A stretch of 64,000 nt of DNA, taken from the NCBI RefSeq assembly GCF_019145375.1, contig NZ_JAHSTX010000001.1:967001-1031000 (forward strand), in the 5' to 3' direction. Under the pieces are notes generated by a model. It did no database searches and was not told where the DNA came from. It saw nothing but the letters and a program-made list of their open reading frames with translations. Source of the stretch: Pseudomonas triticicola. GTDB lineage: Bacteria; Pseudomonadota; Gammaproteobacteria; Pseudomonadales; Pseudomonadaceae. Of the stretch, positions 36,928 through 44,858 are shown piece after piece; the stretch's first letter is position 1; each line of letters starts with the position of its first letter. The position numbers and the translations under genes are program-made.

Positions 36928-38418
36928 ATGACCACAACCCGCAACGACTGGGAACAACGCTTCCAGTCCCTGTCCATCGAATCCCGCGCCTTCATCAACG
37001 GTGAATACCGCCCGGCCATCAGTGGCGACACCTTCGAATGCCTGAGCCCGGTCGATGGCCGCTTTCTTGCCGCCGTCGCCAGCACCGATGAAGCCGACGC
37101 CAACCTGGCCGTCGAAGCCGCGCGCCAGTCGTTCAACTCCGGCATCTGGGCGAAAAAAGCCCCGGCAGAGCGCAAGCGCGTGCTGATCCGCTTCGCCGAT
37201 CTGATCCTGCAACACCAGGAAGAACTGGCGCTGCTGGAAACCCTCGACATGGGCAAGCCGATCAGCGATTCGATGAGCATCGACATCCCGGCGACCGCCA
37301 ACGCGATCCGCTGGAGCGCCGAGGCCATCGACAAGATCTACGACGAAGTCGCTGCCACGCCCCACGACCAACTTGGCCTCGTCACTCGCGAGCCCTCGGG
37401 TGTGGTCGCCGCCATCGTGCCGTGGAATTTCCCGCTGATCATGGCCAGCTGGAAATTCGCCCCGGCGCTGGCGGCGGGTAATTCGTTCATCCTCAAGCCT
37501 TCGGAAAAATCACCGCTGACCGCTATCCGCATCGCGCAACTGGCGCTGGAGGCGGGTATTCCGAAGGGCGTGTTCAACGTGCTGCCGGGCTACGGTCACA
37601 CCGTCGGCAAGGCGCTGGCGTTGCACATGGACGTCGACGTGCTGGCCTTCACCGGCTCCACGGCGATCGCCAAGCAGCTGATGATCTATGCCGGGCAGAG
37701 CAACATGAAACGCGTCTGGCTCGAGGCCGGCGGCAAAAGTCCGAACGTGGTATTCGCCGACGCACCGGATCTGCGCGCAGCTGCTCAAGCGGCGGCCAGT
37801 GCCATCGCCTTCAACCAGGGCGAAGTCTGCACTGCCGGCTCGCGTCTGCTGGTCGAGCGCTCGATTCGCGAGCAATTCATTCCGCTGCTGGTGGAAGCCT
37901 TGCAAGCCTGGAAACCGGGGCATGCGCTTGATCCGGCGACCACCGTCGGCGCCGTGGTCGACCAGCGTCAGCTCGATAACGTGCTGCGCTACATCAGCAT
38001 CGGCCGCGAGCAGGGCGCCGAGTTGATTGCCGGCGGCCAGCGCACCCTCGAAGAAACCGGCGGCCTCTACGTGCAGCCAGCGATTTTCGACGGCGTGACC
38101 AACGCGATGACCATCGCTCAGGAAGAAATCTTCGGCCCGGTGCTGTCGCTGATCACCTTCGACACTGCCGAAGAAGCCCTGCAGATCGCCAACGACAGCA
38201 TTTTCGGCCTCGCCGCCGGGGTGTGGACCAGCAACCTGAGCAAGGCGCACACCTTCGCTCGCGGCCTGCGCGCCGGCAGCGTCTGGGTCAACCAGTACGA
38301 CGGCGGCGACATGACTGCGCCGTTCGGTGGCTTCAAGCAATCGGGCAACGGTCGCGACAAATCGCTGCATGCGTTCGACAAGTACACCGAACTGAAAGCG
38401 ACCTGGATCAAGCTCTGA
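36928..38418 (+). CDS. puuC: gamma-glutamyl-aminoaldehyde dehydrogenase (PuuC/KauB type)
   Basis: A 496-residue NAD(P)+ aldehyde dehydrogenase. Motifs in order are the NAD site VPWNFPLIMASWKFAPALAA, GFGST-type FTGSTAIAKQLM, the general base LEAGGKSPNVVF, the catalytic cysteine in FNQGEVCTAGSRLLVE and EEIFGPVLSLITF. It oxidises the gamma-glutamyl-aminobutyraldehyde made by the downstream oxidase. Context gives the substrate; sequence alone would only say ALDH. Confidence 0.9.
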   Translation: MTTTRNDWEQRFQSLSIESRAFINGEYRPAISGDTFECLSPVDGRFLAAVASTDEADANLAVEAARQSFNSGIWAKKAPAERKRVLIRFADLILQHQEELALLETLDMGKPISDSMSIDIPATANAIRWSAEAIDKIYDEVAATPHDQLGLVTREPSGVVAAIVPWNFPLIMASWKFAPALAAGNSFILKPSEKSPLTAIRIAQLALEAGIPKGVFNVLPGYGHTVGKALALHMDVDVLAFTGSTAIAKQLMIYAGQSNMKRVWLEAGGKSPNVVFADAPDLRAAAQAAASAIAFNQGEVCTAGSRLLVERSIREQFIPLLVEALQAWKPGHALDPATTVGAVVDQRQLDNVLRYISIGREQGAELIAGGQRTLEETGGLYVQPAIFDGVTNAMTIAQEEIFGPVLSLITFDTAEEALQIANDSIFGLAAGVWTSNLSKAHTFARGLRAGSVWVNQYDGGDMTAPFGGFKQSGNGRDKSLHAFDKYTELKATWIKL

Positions 38419-38467
38419 TTCTTTTACAGCGGCGGTCGCCCCTGATTGGCGGCCCTCGGAGAAACCT

Positions 38468-39751
38468 ATGAAACAGCAACACGTAAACAGCTACTACGCC
38501 GCCACCCGCAACGAAGTCATCGACTTCCCGATTCTCGAAGAAGCGCTGGACTGCGACGTCTGCGTCATCGGCGCCGGTTACACCGGTCTGTCCTCGGCGC
38601 TGTTCCTCAGCGAAGCCGGCTACAAAGTCACCGTGCTGGAAGCGGCGAAAGTCGGCTACGGCGCCAGCGGTCGCAATGGCGGGCAACTGGTCAACTCCTA
38701 CAGCCGCGACGTCGATGTCATCGAAGAGCGCTACGGCGACAAGACTGCAGAAATCCTCGGCAGCATGATCTTCGAAGGTGCCGATATCATTCGTTCGCGC
38801 ATCAAGGATTACGACATCAAGTGCGACTACCGCTCGGGCGGTATTTTCGCGGCGATGAATAAGAAACAGCTCAACGGCCTGGCCGAGCAGAAGCGCAACT
38901 GGGAACGCTACGGCAACCGCAATCTGAAGATGCTGGATGCAGCGGATATTCGTCGCGAAGTCGGCTCCGACGCCTACGTTGGCGGCTTGCTGGACATGCA
39001 GGGTGGCCACGTTCATCCGTTGAACTTGGCCCTCGGCGAAGCCGCCGCCATCGTGCGTTTGGGCGGCAAGATCTACGAACAGTCGGCGGCGGTCGAAATT
39101 ACCTATGGCGAGCCGATCACTGTGCGCACTGCCAAGGGGCTGGTCCGCGCCAAATACCTGCTGATCGCCGGCAATGCTTATCTGCCGCAAGGTCTCGACA
39201 ACCGCGTTACCGCGAAAAGCATGCCGTGCGGCTCGCAGATCGTCGTCACCGAACCGCTGACCGAGCAGCAGGCACGCAGTCTGATCACCAACAACTATTG
39301 CGTGGAAGATTGCAACTACCTACTGGATTACTACCGCCTCACCGCTGACAACCGCCTGCTTTACGGTGGTGGTGTGGTCTACGGCGCGCGGGAGCCGGAC
39401 GATATCGAGCAGCTGATTCGGCCGAAGATCCTCAAGACCTTTCCGCAGCTCAAAGACGTGAAGATCGACTACCGCTGGACCGGCAACTTCCTGCTGACCA
39501 TGTCGCGCATGCCGCAATTCGGCCGCATCGAAAAGAACGCCTACTACATGCAGGGCTACAGCGGCCACGGCGTCACCTGCTCGCACCTGGCCGGCAAACT
39601 GATCTCGGAAATGATCCGCGGCGACGCCGAACGCTTCAACGCCTTCGCCTCGCTGCCGCACATGCCGATGCTCGGCGGCCGCACCTTCTCCGCACCGCTC
39701 ACCGCTCTGGGTGCCGTCTACTACTCCCTGCGCGACCGTTTCGGCGTCTGA
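38468..39751 (+). CDS. puuB: gamma-glutamylputrescine oxidase-type FAD oxidoreductase
   Basis: A 427-residue DAO-fold flavoprotein. The FAD fingerprint is VCVIGAGYTGLSSALFLSEAG, followed by GYGASGRNGGQLVNSYSRDV. The substrate domain includes NYLLDYYRLTADNRLLYGGG, and YYMQGYSGHGVTCSHLAGK lies near the C terminus. It oxidises the gamma-glutamylated amine to the aldehyde. It lies 49 bp after the dehydrogenase gene and ends at a strong terminator. Confidence 0.9.
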   Translation: MKQQHVNSYYAATRNEVIDFPILEEALDCDVCVIGAGYTGLSSALFLSEAGYKVTVLEAAKVGYGASGRNGGQLVNSYSRDVDVIEERYGDKTAEILGSMIFEGADIIRSRIKDYDIKCDYRSGGIFAAMNKKQLNGLAEQKRNWERYGNRNLKMLDAADIRREVGSDAYVGGLLDMQGGHVHPLNLALGEAAAIVRLGGKIYEQSAAVEITYGEPITVRTAKGLVRAKYLLIAGNAYLPQGLDNRVTAKSMPCGSQIVVTEPLTEQQARSLITNNYCVEDCNYLLDYYRLTADNRLLYGGGVVYGAREPDDIEQLIRPKILKTFPQLKDVKIDYRWTGNFLLTMSRMPQFGRIEKNAYYMQGYSGHGVTCSHLAGKLISEMIRGDAERFNAFASLPHMPMLGGRTFSAPLTALGAVYYSLRDRFGV

Positions 39752-39759
39752 TTGACCTC

Positions 39760-39793
39760 ACCGGCGGCGGTCCGAAAGACCCCGCCGGTTTTT
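39760..39793 (+). terminator. Rho-independent terminator after the polyamine operon
   Basis: CCGGCGG pairs with CCGCCGG around an inner GGTC/GACC stem, followed by five T. It lies 10 bp after the oxidase stop. Confidence 0.88.
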
Positions 39794-39819
39794 CACTTAG
39801 GCAAAAGCACTGATGTCCA

Positions 39820-39910
39820 CTGTGGGAGCGAGCCTGCTCGCGAAGAGGCCATATCAGGCGATATCGAGTCGCCAGACACTACGCTTTCGCGAGCAGGCTC
39901 GCTCCCACAG
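39820..39910. repeat. REPIN (class-A REP pair)
   Basis: Head-to-head class-A REPs just past the polyamine operon terminator. Confidence 0.9.
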
Positions 39911-40100
39911 CGACTGTATTGCCAAGGCCAACAGGACTTTTGCCGCACCATCCATCGAACCTGCTGAGCAACACCGGCAAACGTGATTTAATAGCCGCCT
40001 TTCACGGTTCCGGGACACGGGAGCAACGTGATCCGCGCGACCTGCGCGTCACCCGCCACCCACCCCCATCGCCCTTAAGTCGCTCTTACATAAGGCTGTC

Positions 40101-40649
40101 ATGGATACGGGTTCTCGACTCAAACTAGTACGCGAAAGCTACAAACTCTCCCAGCGCGAGCTCGCCCGGCGTAGCGGTGTGACCAACGCGACCATCTCGC
40201 TGATCGAACAGAACCGCGTCAGCCCCTCCGTCAGCTCGCTGAAAAAGCTGCTCGAAGGCATACCGATGTCCCTGGCCGACTTCTTCACCTTCGACCAGCC
40301 CCCGCGCGAACACCAATACGTATTCCGCGCCAACGAACAACCCGACCTCGGCCGCCACGGCCTGCGCCTGCTGCTCATCGGCGCCTCGGTGCCCAGCCGC
40401 CAGATGCGCCTGCTCCGCGAACAATACGCCCCCGGCGCCAGCTCCGGCGAAGAGCCGATCGTGCATGCCGAAGGTGAAGAGTGCGGCTTGGTCACGCGTG
40501 GCACGGTGGAATTGACCGTGGACGGGCAGGTGAGTGTGCTGAGTGCGGGGGACGGGTATTACTTTCCGACCACGTTACCGCACAAGTTTCGCAATATCGG
40601 CGCGGATGAGGCTGAGATTATCAGCGCGAATACGCCGGCGAATTTTTGA
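40101..40649 (+). CDS. puuR: XRE/cupin regulator of polyamine catabolism (PuuR/PauR type)
   Basis: A 182-residue repressor. The N-terminal Xre helix-turn-helix is LVRESYKLSQRELARRSGVTNATISLIEQ (residues about 9-37). The C-terminal cupin (about 110-180) includes EEPIVHAEGEECGLVTRGTVELTVDG and GDGYYFPTTLPHKFRNIG, the effector-binding barrel. PuuR/PauR proteins are released by putrescine or its derivatives. The gene lies downstream of the pathway genes it should control. Confidence 0.9.
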   Translation: MDTGSRLKLVRESYKLSQRELARRSGVTNATISLIEQNRVSPSVSSLKKLLEGIPMSLADFFTFDQPPREHQYVFRANEQPDLGRHGLRLLLIGASVPSRQMRLLREQYAPGASSGEEPIVHAEGEECGLVTRGTVELTVDGQVSVLSAGDGYYFPTTLPHKFRNIGADEAEIISANTPANF

Positions 40650-40844
40650 GGGCTTGCGTTTCGCATTGCTTCATTAAGGTTGATGTTAGGAAAACGCGGG
40701 CCACATGCGGTGTTTTCCTGCGAAGCATTCCGATGCTGAAATCTTCGCAATGTCTTCGGGCGATGACCACTCGTCCGGCGTATCGCACGTTCGCCCCACA
40801 GCTTCTTCCAATGCTGTAACTCCCCACGCAAAGGAAGAGCAACC

Positions 40845-41129
40845 ATGCTGAACCATAGATTTGCGGTGATTACCCTCGCGGCGTTGCTGTTCGGCAGCGC
40901 GCCGTATGCGCTAGCGGCTGGCGAAACGTCGACCCCGAAGGCGAGCGACGGCACCAGCCAGACTCGTGAACCGGCGTCTCCAGCCACCAACGCCGACCCG
41001 GATGCAGATTCGCTGCCCCAAGGTGGTGATGGTGGCAAAACCGACAATGGGCCGGTGCCATCTGCCTCCAAACCCACCCCTGCGGGTCAACCATCCGGTA
41101 GCAGCAGTGGGGGCAGCGGCGGTGGTTAA
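40845..41129 (+). CDS. secreted low-complexity protein, tandem copy 1
   Basis: A 94-residue protein with a signal peptide (FAVITLAALLFGSAPYALA-AGE). The mature chain is disordered in appearance: rich in Ser, Gly, Thr, Pro and Asp, and without Cys or hydrophobic blocks. It contains ETSTPKASDGTSQT and ends SGSSSGGSGGG. Its neighbour at 41324 has the same length and plan, so they are tandem paralogues. AAAGGAAGAG precedes the ATG. A good terminator follows. Function unknown. Confidence 0.7.
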   Translation: MLNHRFAVITLAALLFGSAPYALAAGETSTPKASDGTSQTREPASPATNADPDADSLPQGGDGGKTDNGPVPSASKPTPAGQPSGSSSGGSGGG

Positions 41130-41146
41130 TGAGTATGTCGTACTAG

Positions 41147-41177
41147 AAAGCCCGGTCATTCAAGCCGGGCTTTTTTC
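41147..41177 (+). terminator. Rho-independent terminator
   Basis: AAAGCCCGG pairs with CCGGGCTTT, followed by a T-run. It ends the first of the tandem secreted-protein genes. Confidence 0.88.
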
Positions 41178-41323
41178 TGTGTATGAGAAATTGTTTTTTC
41201 GATGATCCGATGTCTCTTCCGAGATGCCGGGTCTGGTTATTTTTGCCATTCGTCAGCCCCTCTGCATTTTCGCCGCTCGCCTTATTCCAATGCATACCTT
41301 ACCCCCGCAAAGGAACCGCCAAC

Positions 41324-41608
41324 ATGCGCAAATCCAACCTCGCAGCACTGACCCTGGCCACGCTGTTATCCGCCACTTCGCTCTACGCGACAGCCGCCAG
41401 CGACACCCCGGCGCCCACCGCCAACGACGGCAACAGCCAAACCAATCCGAGTGCGCCGGAAGACATTCATTCCAACGGTGCCACCGTGCCCAAAGGCACG
41501 CAGGGCAATACCACCAACAATGACGGCTCGACACCTGCGGGTTCCAAGCCCAGTGGTTCGAAGCAATCGAACGACAGCGGCACCAGCAGCGGTGCCGGTG
41601 AGGGCTGA
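41324..41608 (+). CDS. secreted low-complexity protein, tandem copy 2
   Basis: A 94-residue paralogue of the preceding gene. It has a signal peptide (LAALTLATLLSATSLYATA-ASD) and then a Ser/Thr/Asn/Gly-rich chain with SDTPAPTANDGNSQTNP, aligning with the copy-1 segment GETSTPKASDGTSQTREP, and an SGTSSGAGEG tail. The start ATG 41324 has AAAGGAACC upstream; the same frame is open from 41183 without a better start. It has its own promoter region and terminator. Function unknown. Confidence 0.7.
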   Translation: MRKSNLAALTLATLLSATSLYATAASDTPAPTANDGNSQTNPSAPEDIHSNGATVPKGTQGNTTNNDGSTPAGSKPSGSKQSNDSGTSSGAGEG

Positions 41609-41627
41609 TAGTGGATTCAGAAGCCGA

Positions 41628-41653
41628 AAGCCCGGCATCTAGCCGGGCTTTTT
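41628..41653 (+). terminator. Rho-independent terminator
   Basis: AAAGCCCGG and CCGGGCTTTTT enclose a 7-nt loop. It is nearly the same stem as the terminator of copy 1, in keeping with duplication of the whole gene unit. Confidence 0.88.
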
Positions 41654-41678
41654 ATCAGGCAATCGCTGGTTACTGAAG

Positions 41679-42110
41679 CTATTTAGCCTTCCAGTTGCCG
41701 CCACTGTTCTCACAATCAATCTTTGCCTGCGCCAGGTGCTCGCCGTCGTAGTAATACGTGGTGACTTTGGCGTTGTCGGGCATGTTCAGCGGTTTGGCGC
41801 TTTTGTCTTTGCTGGTCGAGTGCGGGTTGGCCAGGGATTCCTGGGTGAGGCGGGCGGTGCAGGTGGCCTGGTAGTGGTCGTCGCAGCGATCGACTTTTTT
41901 CTTGGTGGCGTTGAGGGTGTCCTTGCTTTCGTTGCTGCAGGACCAGTTGATGGAGTCCACGGGCATGCCTTCGTATTCGTAGCAGCTGTGGGTTTCCACC
42001 GCTGGCACCGAGGCGCTGGAGGAGCGGGTCTGCACGTCGCAGCCTTCAGCCATGACGCAGGTGGGGATGATGGCGAACGTGGCGATCAGGAGCAGCAGTC
42101 GGGTTTTCAT
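41679..42110 (-). CDS. exported cysteine-containing hypothetical protein
   Basis: A 143-residue protein with a signal peptide (LLLLIATFAIIPTCVMA-EGC). The mature part has seven cysteines (for example EGCDVQ, HSCYEYEG, NWSCSNE, DRCDDHYQATC, KIDCENSGGNW), so it is probably disulfide-bonded in the periplasm. The terminal CENSGGNWK is seen in small Pseudomonas exported proteins, but no function is known. ATG 42110 follows AGAGGAATTGCCG. Confidence 0.7.
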   Translation of the reverse strand: MKTRLLLLIATFAIIPTCVMAEGCDVQTRSSSASVPAVETHSCYEYEGMPVDSINWSCSNESKDTLNATKKKVDRCDDHYQATCTARLTQESLANPHSTSKDKSAKPLNMPDNAKVTTYYYDGEHLAQAKIDCENSGGNWKAK

Positions 42111-42269
42111 CGGCAATTCCTCTCCAATGGCGCCGCGTCTGATCGGTGATTTGGCGCTTGTCTGGTTTCGAGGCGGCGAGGGCGGGCAAGGTTCAATCGG
42201 CTTTGCGCTGCGCCATCTTCGCGTACACTGCGCAACAATCAGAAACATTCAGCGCAGGATTCGATTCCC

Positions 42270-42692
42270 ATGGCCCAAACCCTCGAACGCGCTATCGCCA
42301 TTGCCGCCACGGCCCACACCGGGCAGGTGGACAAGGGCGGGGCGCCGTACATTCTGCATCCGCTGAAAGTCATGTTGCGCATGCACACGCTGGAGGAGCG
42401 CATCGTCGCTGTGCTGCACGATGTGGTCGAGGATTGCGGGCTGAGTCTGGATGATTTGCGTGGGGAAGGGTTCAGCGAAGAGGTGCTGGCTGCGATTGCG
42501 GCAGTGACCAAAGTGCCCGGCGAGTCCTACGAGGACTTTGTCGATCGTGCCGCGCAAAACCCGATCGGCCGGGTGGTGAAGCTGGCGGATCTGGAAGAGA
42601 ACAGCGATATCTCGCGGATCGCCTCGCCGAGTTGGGAGGATCTGGAGCGGATCGAGAAATATCGGCGGGCGATTGCACGCCTTCGCACGTAG
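42270..42692 (+). CDS. small HD-domain hydrolase, alarmone-hydrolase-like
   Basis: A 140-residue stand-alone HD_4 domain like the hydrolase half of SpoT. The segments AHTGQVDKGGAPYILHPLKV, the metal motif VAVLHDVVEDCG, and VKLADLEENSD match the SpoT/MESH1 pattern (AHxGQ, HP, HDVxED, KLAD). It lacks the synthetase, TGS and ACT parts. Removal of the 3'-pyrophosphate from (p)ppGpp or related nucleotides is a reasonable hypothesis; other nucleotide substrates are possible. It is a single gene. Confidence 0.75.
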   Translation: MAQTLERAIAIAATAHTGQVDKGGAPYILHPLKVMLRMHTLEERIVAVLHDVVEDCGLSLDDLRGEGFSEEVLAAIAAVTKVPGESYEDFVDRAAQNPIGRVVKLADLEENSDISRIASPSWEDLERIEKYRRAIARLRT

Positions 42693-43017
42693 GAATGCAA
42701 ATCCCCCTGTAGGAGCTGCCGAAGGCTGCGATCTTTTGATTTTGATTTTGATTTTGATTTTGAAGATAAAGATCAAAAGATCGCAGCCTTTGGCAGCTCC
42801 AGGGGGGGCCGTAGTGTGTCAGTTGGATAGCCAGGAAGGCGAACTATGAAATCCTGGTGGTGGGCTGAATGTGGTGTTTATCCTGACGCACCATTTGAGC
42901 CAGATGGTGCTGCTGCATTTCGCGCCGGCGTTGTGAGTGCAGGTGCGGCGGGCGAGGGAGGAGGCGAAGGGCCAATCTGCATCGGATCGTTAATCCGCAG
43001 AGGCCTACAGCAGCCTA
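42693..43017. other. 325-bp gap with class-B repeat and doubtful ORF
   Basis: The left third is the class-B repeat. The rest is mostly covered by the doubtful small ORF at 42846-43055. No other signal is seen. Confidence 0.5.
42709..42800. repeat. class-B inverted repeat with (TTTTGA)n loop
   Basis: TGTAGGAGCTGCCGAAGGCT and its inverse flank a loop in which TTTTGA is repeated about five times. It separates the HD-hydrolase gene from leftward genes. The hexanucleotide run suggests slippage expansion of the CTTTTGAT end of the element. Confidence 0.85.
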
Positions 43018-43055
43018 TCACTCTGGGGTTGATGTGGCTGCAGCAGAGGGCGTAA
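42846..43055 (+). CDS. doubtful small ORF
   Basis: A 69-residue frame with an AGGAAGG ribosome site 7 nt before the ATG. The first 20 residues (KSWWWAECGVYPDAPFEPDG) look protein-like, but the rest is Gly/Ala-rich and its end overlaps the convergent gene by 38 bp. It may be the 5' remnant of a gene cut off when the neighbouring AT-rich gene arrived. Confidence 0.25.
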   Translation: MKSWWWAECGVYPDAPFEPDGAAAFRAGVVSAGAAGEGGGEGPICIGSLIRRGLQQPITLGLMWLQQRA

Positions 43056-43593
43056 TGCTTACGAGACCCGAGGTGATATCGACCGCAATTTGGAAGGTAC
43101 CATCGATTTCAGCCTTTAAACGCTTTCCTGAAGTGGCTTCAGCATTAAACATGATGATCTTGTATGTTTCTTCCAGAGCTTTAGTGCGGAGTTTCTTGAG
43201 GGCCGTACGCTTTTTAGTACCGAAAAACGATGGAGCAGCGTTAAATGCCTCGCCCGCAAGGCTCGCATTTTGTGAATTCGCGAAAATATCAAAGCTGTTG
43301 CGGTTTTCATTGCCAAATTCTACGACGTATTCATCAAAGGGGAAGTGCTTGTGCTTCAGCAGGGCTGCAATGCCATGAAGAATCACTAAGTCGGACATGA
43401 TTCTATTTGCTGCTTCGAACAAGGAAACGTGCGGATAGGGGCCATGACCTAATCGATCCCTTTTTAACGCGAGCATGAGCTCCACTCCCGTCTTTCCGGC
43501 TATCGATGCCCCGATGACTGCAAGTTCTCGATGAAAATCTTCAGTTATCGCATCGATATTCTCTAGCGTTAACTTGCGAACGGGTTGTCGCAT
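43018..43593 (-). CDS. orphan protein in an AT-richer segment, possible nuclease-like fold
   Basis: A 191-residue protein of unknown function. Its codon use is visibly more A/T-rich than its neighbours (many AAA, ATT and GAA codons), which suggests recent transfer. The segment FPFDEYVVEFGNENRNSFDIFANSQNASLAGEAFNAA has the D-x(n)-E spacing seen in PD-(D/E)XK folds, followed by a Lys-rich helix (KKRTALKKLRTK), but the lysine of the catalytic triad is not evident. ATG 43593 has GGAG 6 nt upstream; ATG 43605 is also in frame. There are no obvious partner genes. Confidence 0.6.
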   Translation of the reverse strand: MRQPVRKLTLENIDAITEDFHRELAVIGASIAGKTGVELMLALKRDRLGHGPYPHVSLFEAANRIMSDLVILHGIAALLKHKHFPFDEYVVEFGNENRNSFDIFANSQNASLAGEAFNAAPSFFGTKKRTALKKLRTKALEETYKIIMFNAEATSGKRLKAEIDGTFQIAVDITSGLVSITPSAAATSTPE

Positions 43594-43658
43594 CAATTGC
43601 TCCATAGCGGCGGGGGGCGTTCACACTAAGATTTTGGTGAGCAACTGTCCAGAAAGCC

Positions 43659-43727
43659 TTATGCGTGGCCGAGCGCAATCGCGAACGAAACGACGATCAT
43701 GCAGGCGAAGGCGAAGTTGAGATTCAT
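43659..43727 (-). CDS. possible 22-residue membrane peptide
   Basis: An in-frame peptide (NLNFAFACMIVVSFAIALGH) consisting almost wholly of one hydrophobic helix. AGGA lies 10 nt upstream of the ATG. The same frame is open further upstream to 43892, but without membrane character or a good start. It resembles known single-helix small proteins of bacteria in size only. It lies between the orphan gene and the DeoR regulator. Confidence 0.35.
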   Translation of the reverse strand: MNLNFAFACMIVVSFAIALGHA

Positions 43728-43906
43728 GGGCTGTTCATCCTGAGCTTTTGAGAGTGGGGCCATTGTGAACAGGCGCAGCGCAAAGAAAAAATTCGCCGTG
43801 TTGATTGCAATGATCGAAAGCATTGATAGCCGTTGCGTTTGTATTTGCCTGAGACTTTCGCTAGTGTCGCTGAAACCTGCAACAACAAGCACAAACAGGC
43901 ATAACC

Positions 43907-44689
43907 ATGCACGACCACTCCATCGCCGAATTGCCGTCCCTGCGCCGGCAGAAAATCCTTTTGCTTCTCGAACGTGACGGCAAGGTCATGGCCTCCGAGC
44001 TTAGCCAGCATTTCGCAGTGTCCGAAGACACCATCCGCCGCGACCTTGCCGAGCTGGACAGCGCCGGACTGGTGCAGCGGGTGCATGGCGGGGCGCTGCC
44101 GCGACCGAAAGACTCGGGCAAAGATTACTTCACCCGCCTGGATGAGACCGACGAGGTCAAGGTGCGCCTGGCGCAATTGGCGGCGCAGCACATCGAGGAC
44201 GGGCAGATTGTGCTGTTCGATTCCGGCTCGACCACGTTGCAGGTCGCCCGCGCATTACCGTCCGACATCCGCATCACCGCCGTGACCGCGTCACCGCTGA
44301 CGGCGATTGCCTTGTCCGAATACAAGGGCGTGAAAGTGATTCTGGCGGGCGGTGAATTGAATCCGCATTCGATGTCGGCCAGTGGTCAGGAAGCGCTGCG
44401 ATTGCTCGCGGGAATCAAGGCGGATCTGGCGATTACCGGTGTGTGTGCAATTCATCCCGAGGTCGGGATCACCTCGCTGCATTTCGATGAGGTGCCGATC
44501 AAACAGGCGATGCTCGACAGCGCGACGCGGGTGATTGCAGTGACCACGGCGGACAAGCTGGGCGCGGTGGAGCCGTTTGTGGTGGCGCCGTGTACGCGCC
44601 TGCATACGTTGATTACCGAGCGGCATCCGGGGGCGAATGTCGAGGATTATCGGCGGCTGGGGATTGTGGTGGAGCAGTTGCCGGATTGA
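43907..44689 (+). CDS. DeoR/GlpR-family transcriptional repressor
   Basis: A 260-residue sugar-phosphate-responsive regulator. The N-terminal helix-turn-helix is RRQKILLLLERDGKVMASELSQHFAVSEDTIRRDLAELDSAGLVQRVHGGALP, the DeoR signature. The C-terminal isomerase-like effector domain has LFDSGSTTLQVARALP, VILAGGELNP and VIAVTTADKLG. The target is unknown: no sugar gene is adjacent, and the convergent neighbour is a polyamine-type oxidase. It could act on a distant operon. Confidence 0.88.
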   Translation: MHDHSIAELPSLRRQKILLLLERDGKVMASELSQHFAVSEDTIRRDLAELDSAGLVQRVHGGALPRPKDSGKDYFTRLDETDEVKVRLAQLAAQHIEDGQIVLFDSGSTTLQVARALPSDIRITAVTASPLTAIALSEYKGVKVILAGGELNPHSMSASGQEALRLLAGIKADLAITGVCAIHPEVGITSLHFDEVPIKQAMLDSATRVIAVTTADKLGAVEPFVVAPCTRLHTLITERHPGANVEDYRRLGIVVEQLPD

Positions 44690-44711
44690 ATTTTGTGTGG
44701 GGTTTGAGGGC

Positions 44712-44742
44712 CTCTTCGCGAGCAGGCTCGCTCCCACAGGGG
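44712..44742. repeat. single class-A REP
   Basis: One class-A REP in reverse orientation, next to a class-B repeat, after the DeoR gene. Confidence 0.85.
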
Positions 44743-44765
44743 ATCTGCAGTGAATAAATGACTTT

Positions 44766-44849
44766 GTAGGAGCTGCCGAAGGCTGCGATCTTTTGATTTT
44801 GATTTTTAAAAGCAGGATCAAAAGATCGCAGCCTTCGGCAGCTCCTACG
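44766..44849. repeat. class-B inverted repeat at convergent gene ends
   Basis: TGTAGGAGCTGCCGAAGGCT continuing to GATCTTTTGATTTTGATTTT, then its inverse. It separates the convergent DeoR and FAD-oxidoreductase genes. Confidence 0.88.
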
Positions 44850-44858
44850 GGTAATGGA

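Larger units (their letters stand above)
39752..40100. other. 349-bp gap between the oxidase and regulator genes
   Basis: It holds the operon terminator (39760-39793), a REPIN (39820-39910) and about 190 bp that must include the promoter of the regulator gene. No further signal is recognised. Confidence 0.65.

Noticed and set aside
42846..43055. Small ORF as a firm gene
   Set aside because: It has a fair ribosome site, but its composition is odd and it overlaps the neighbouring gene end. It is kept only as a low-confidence entry.
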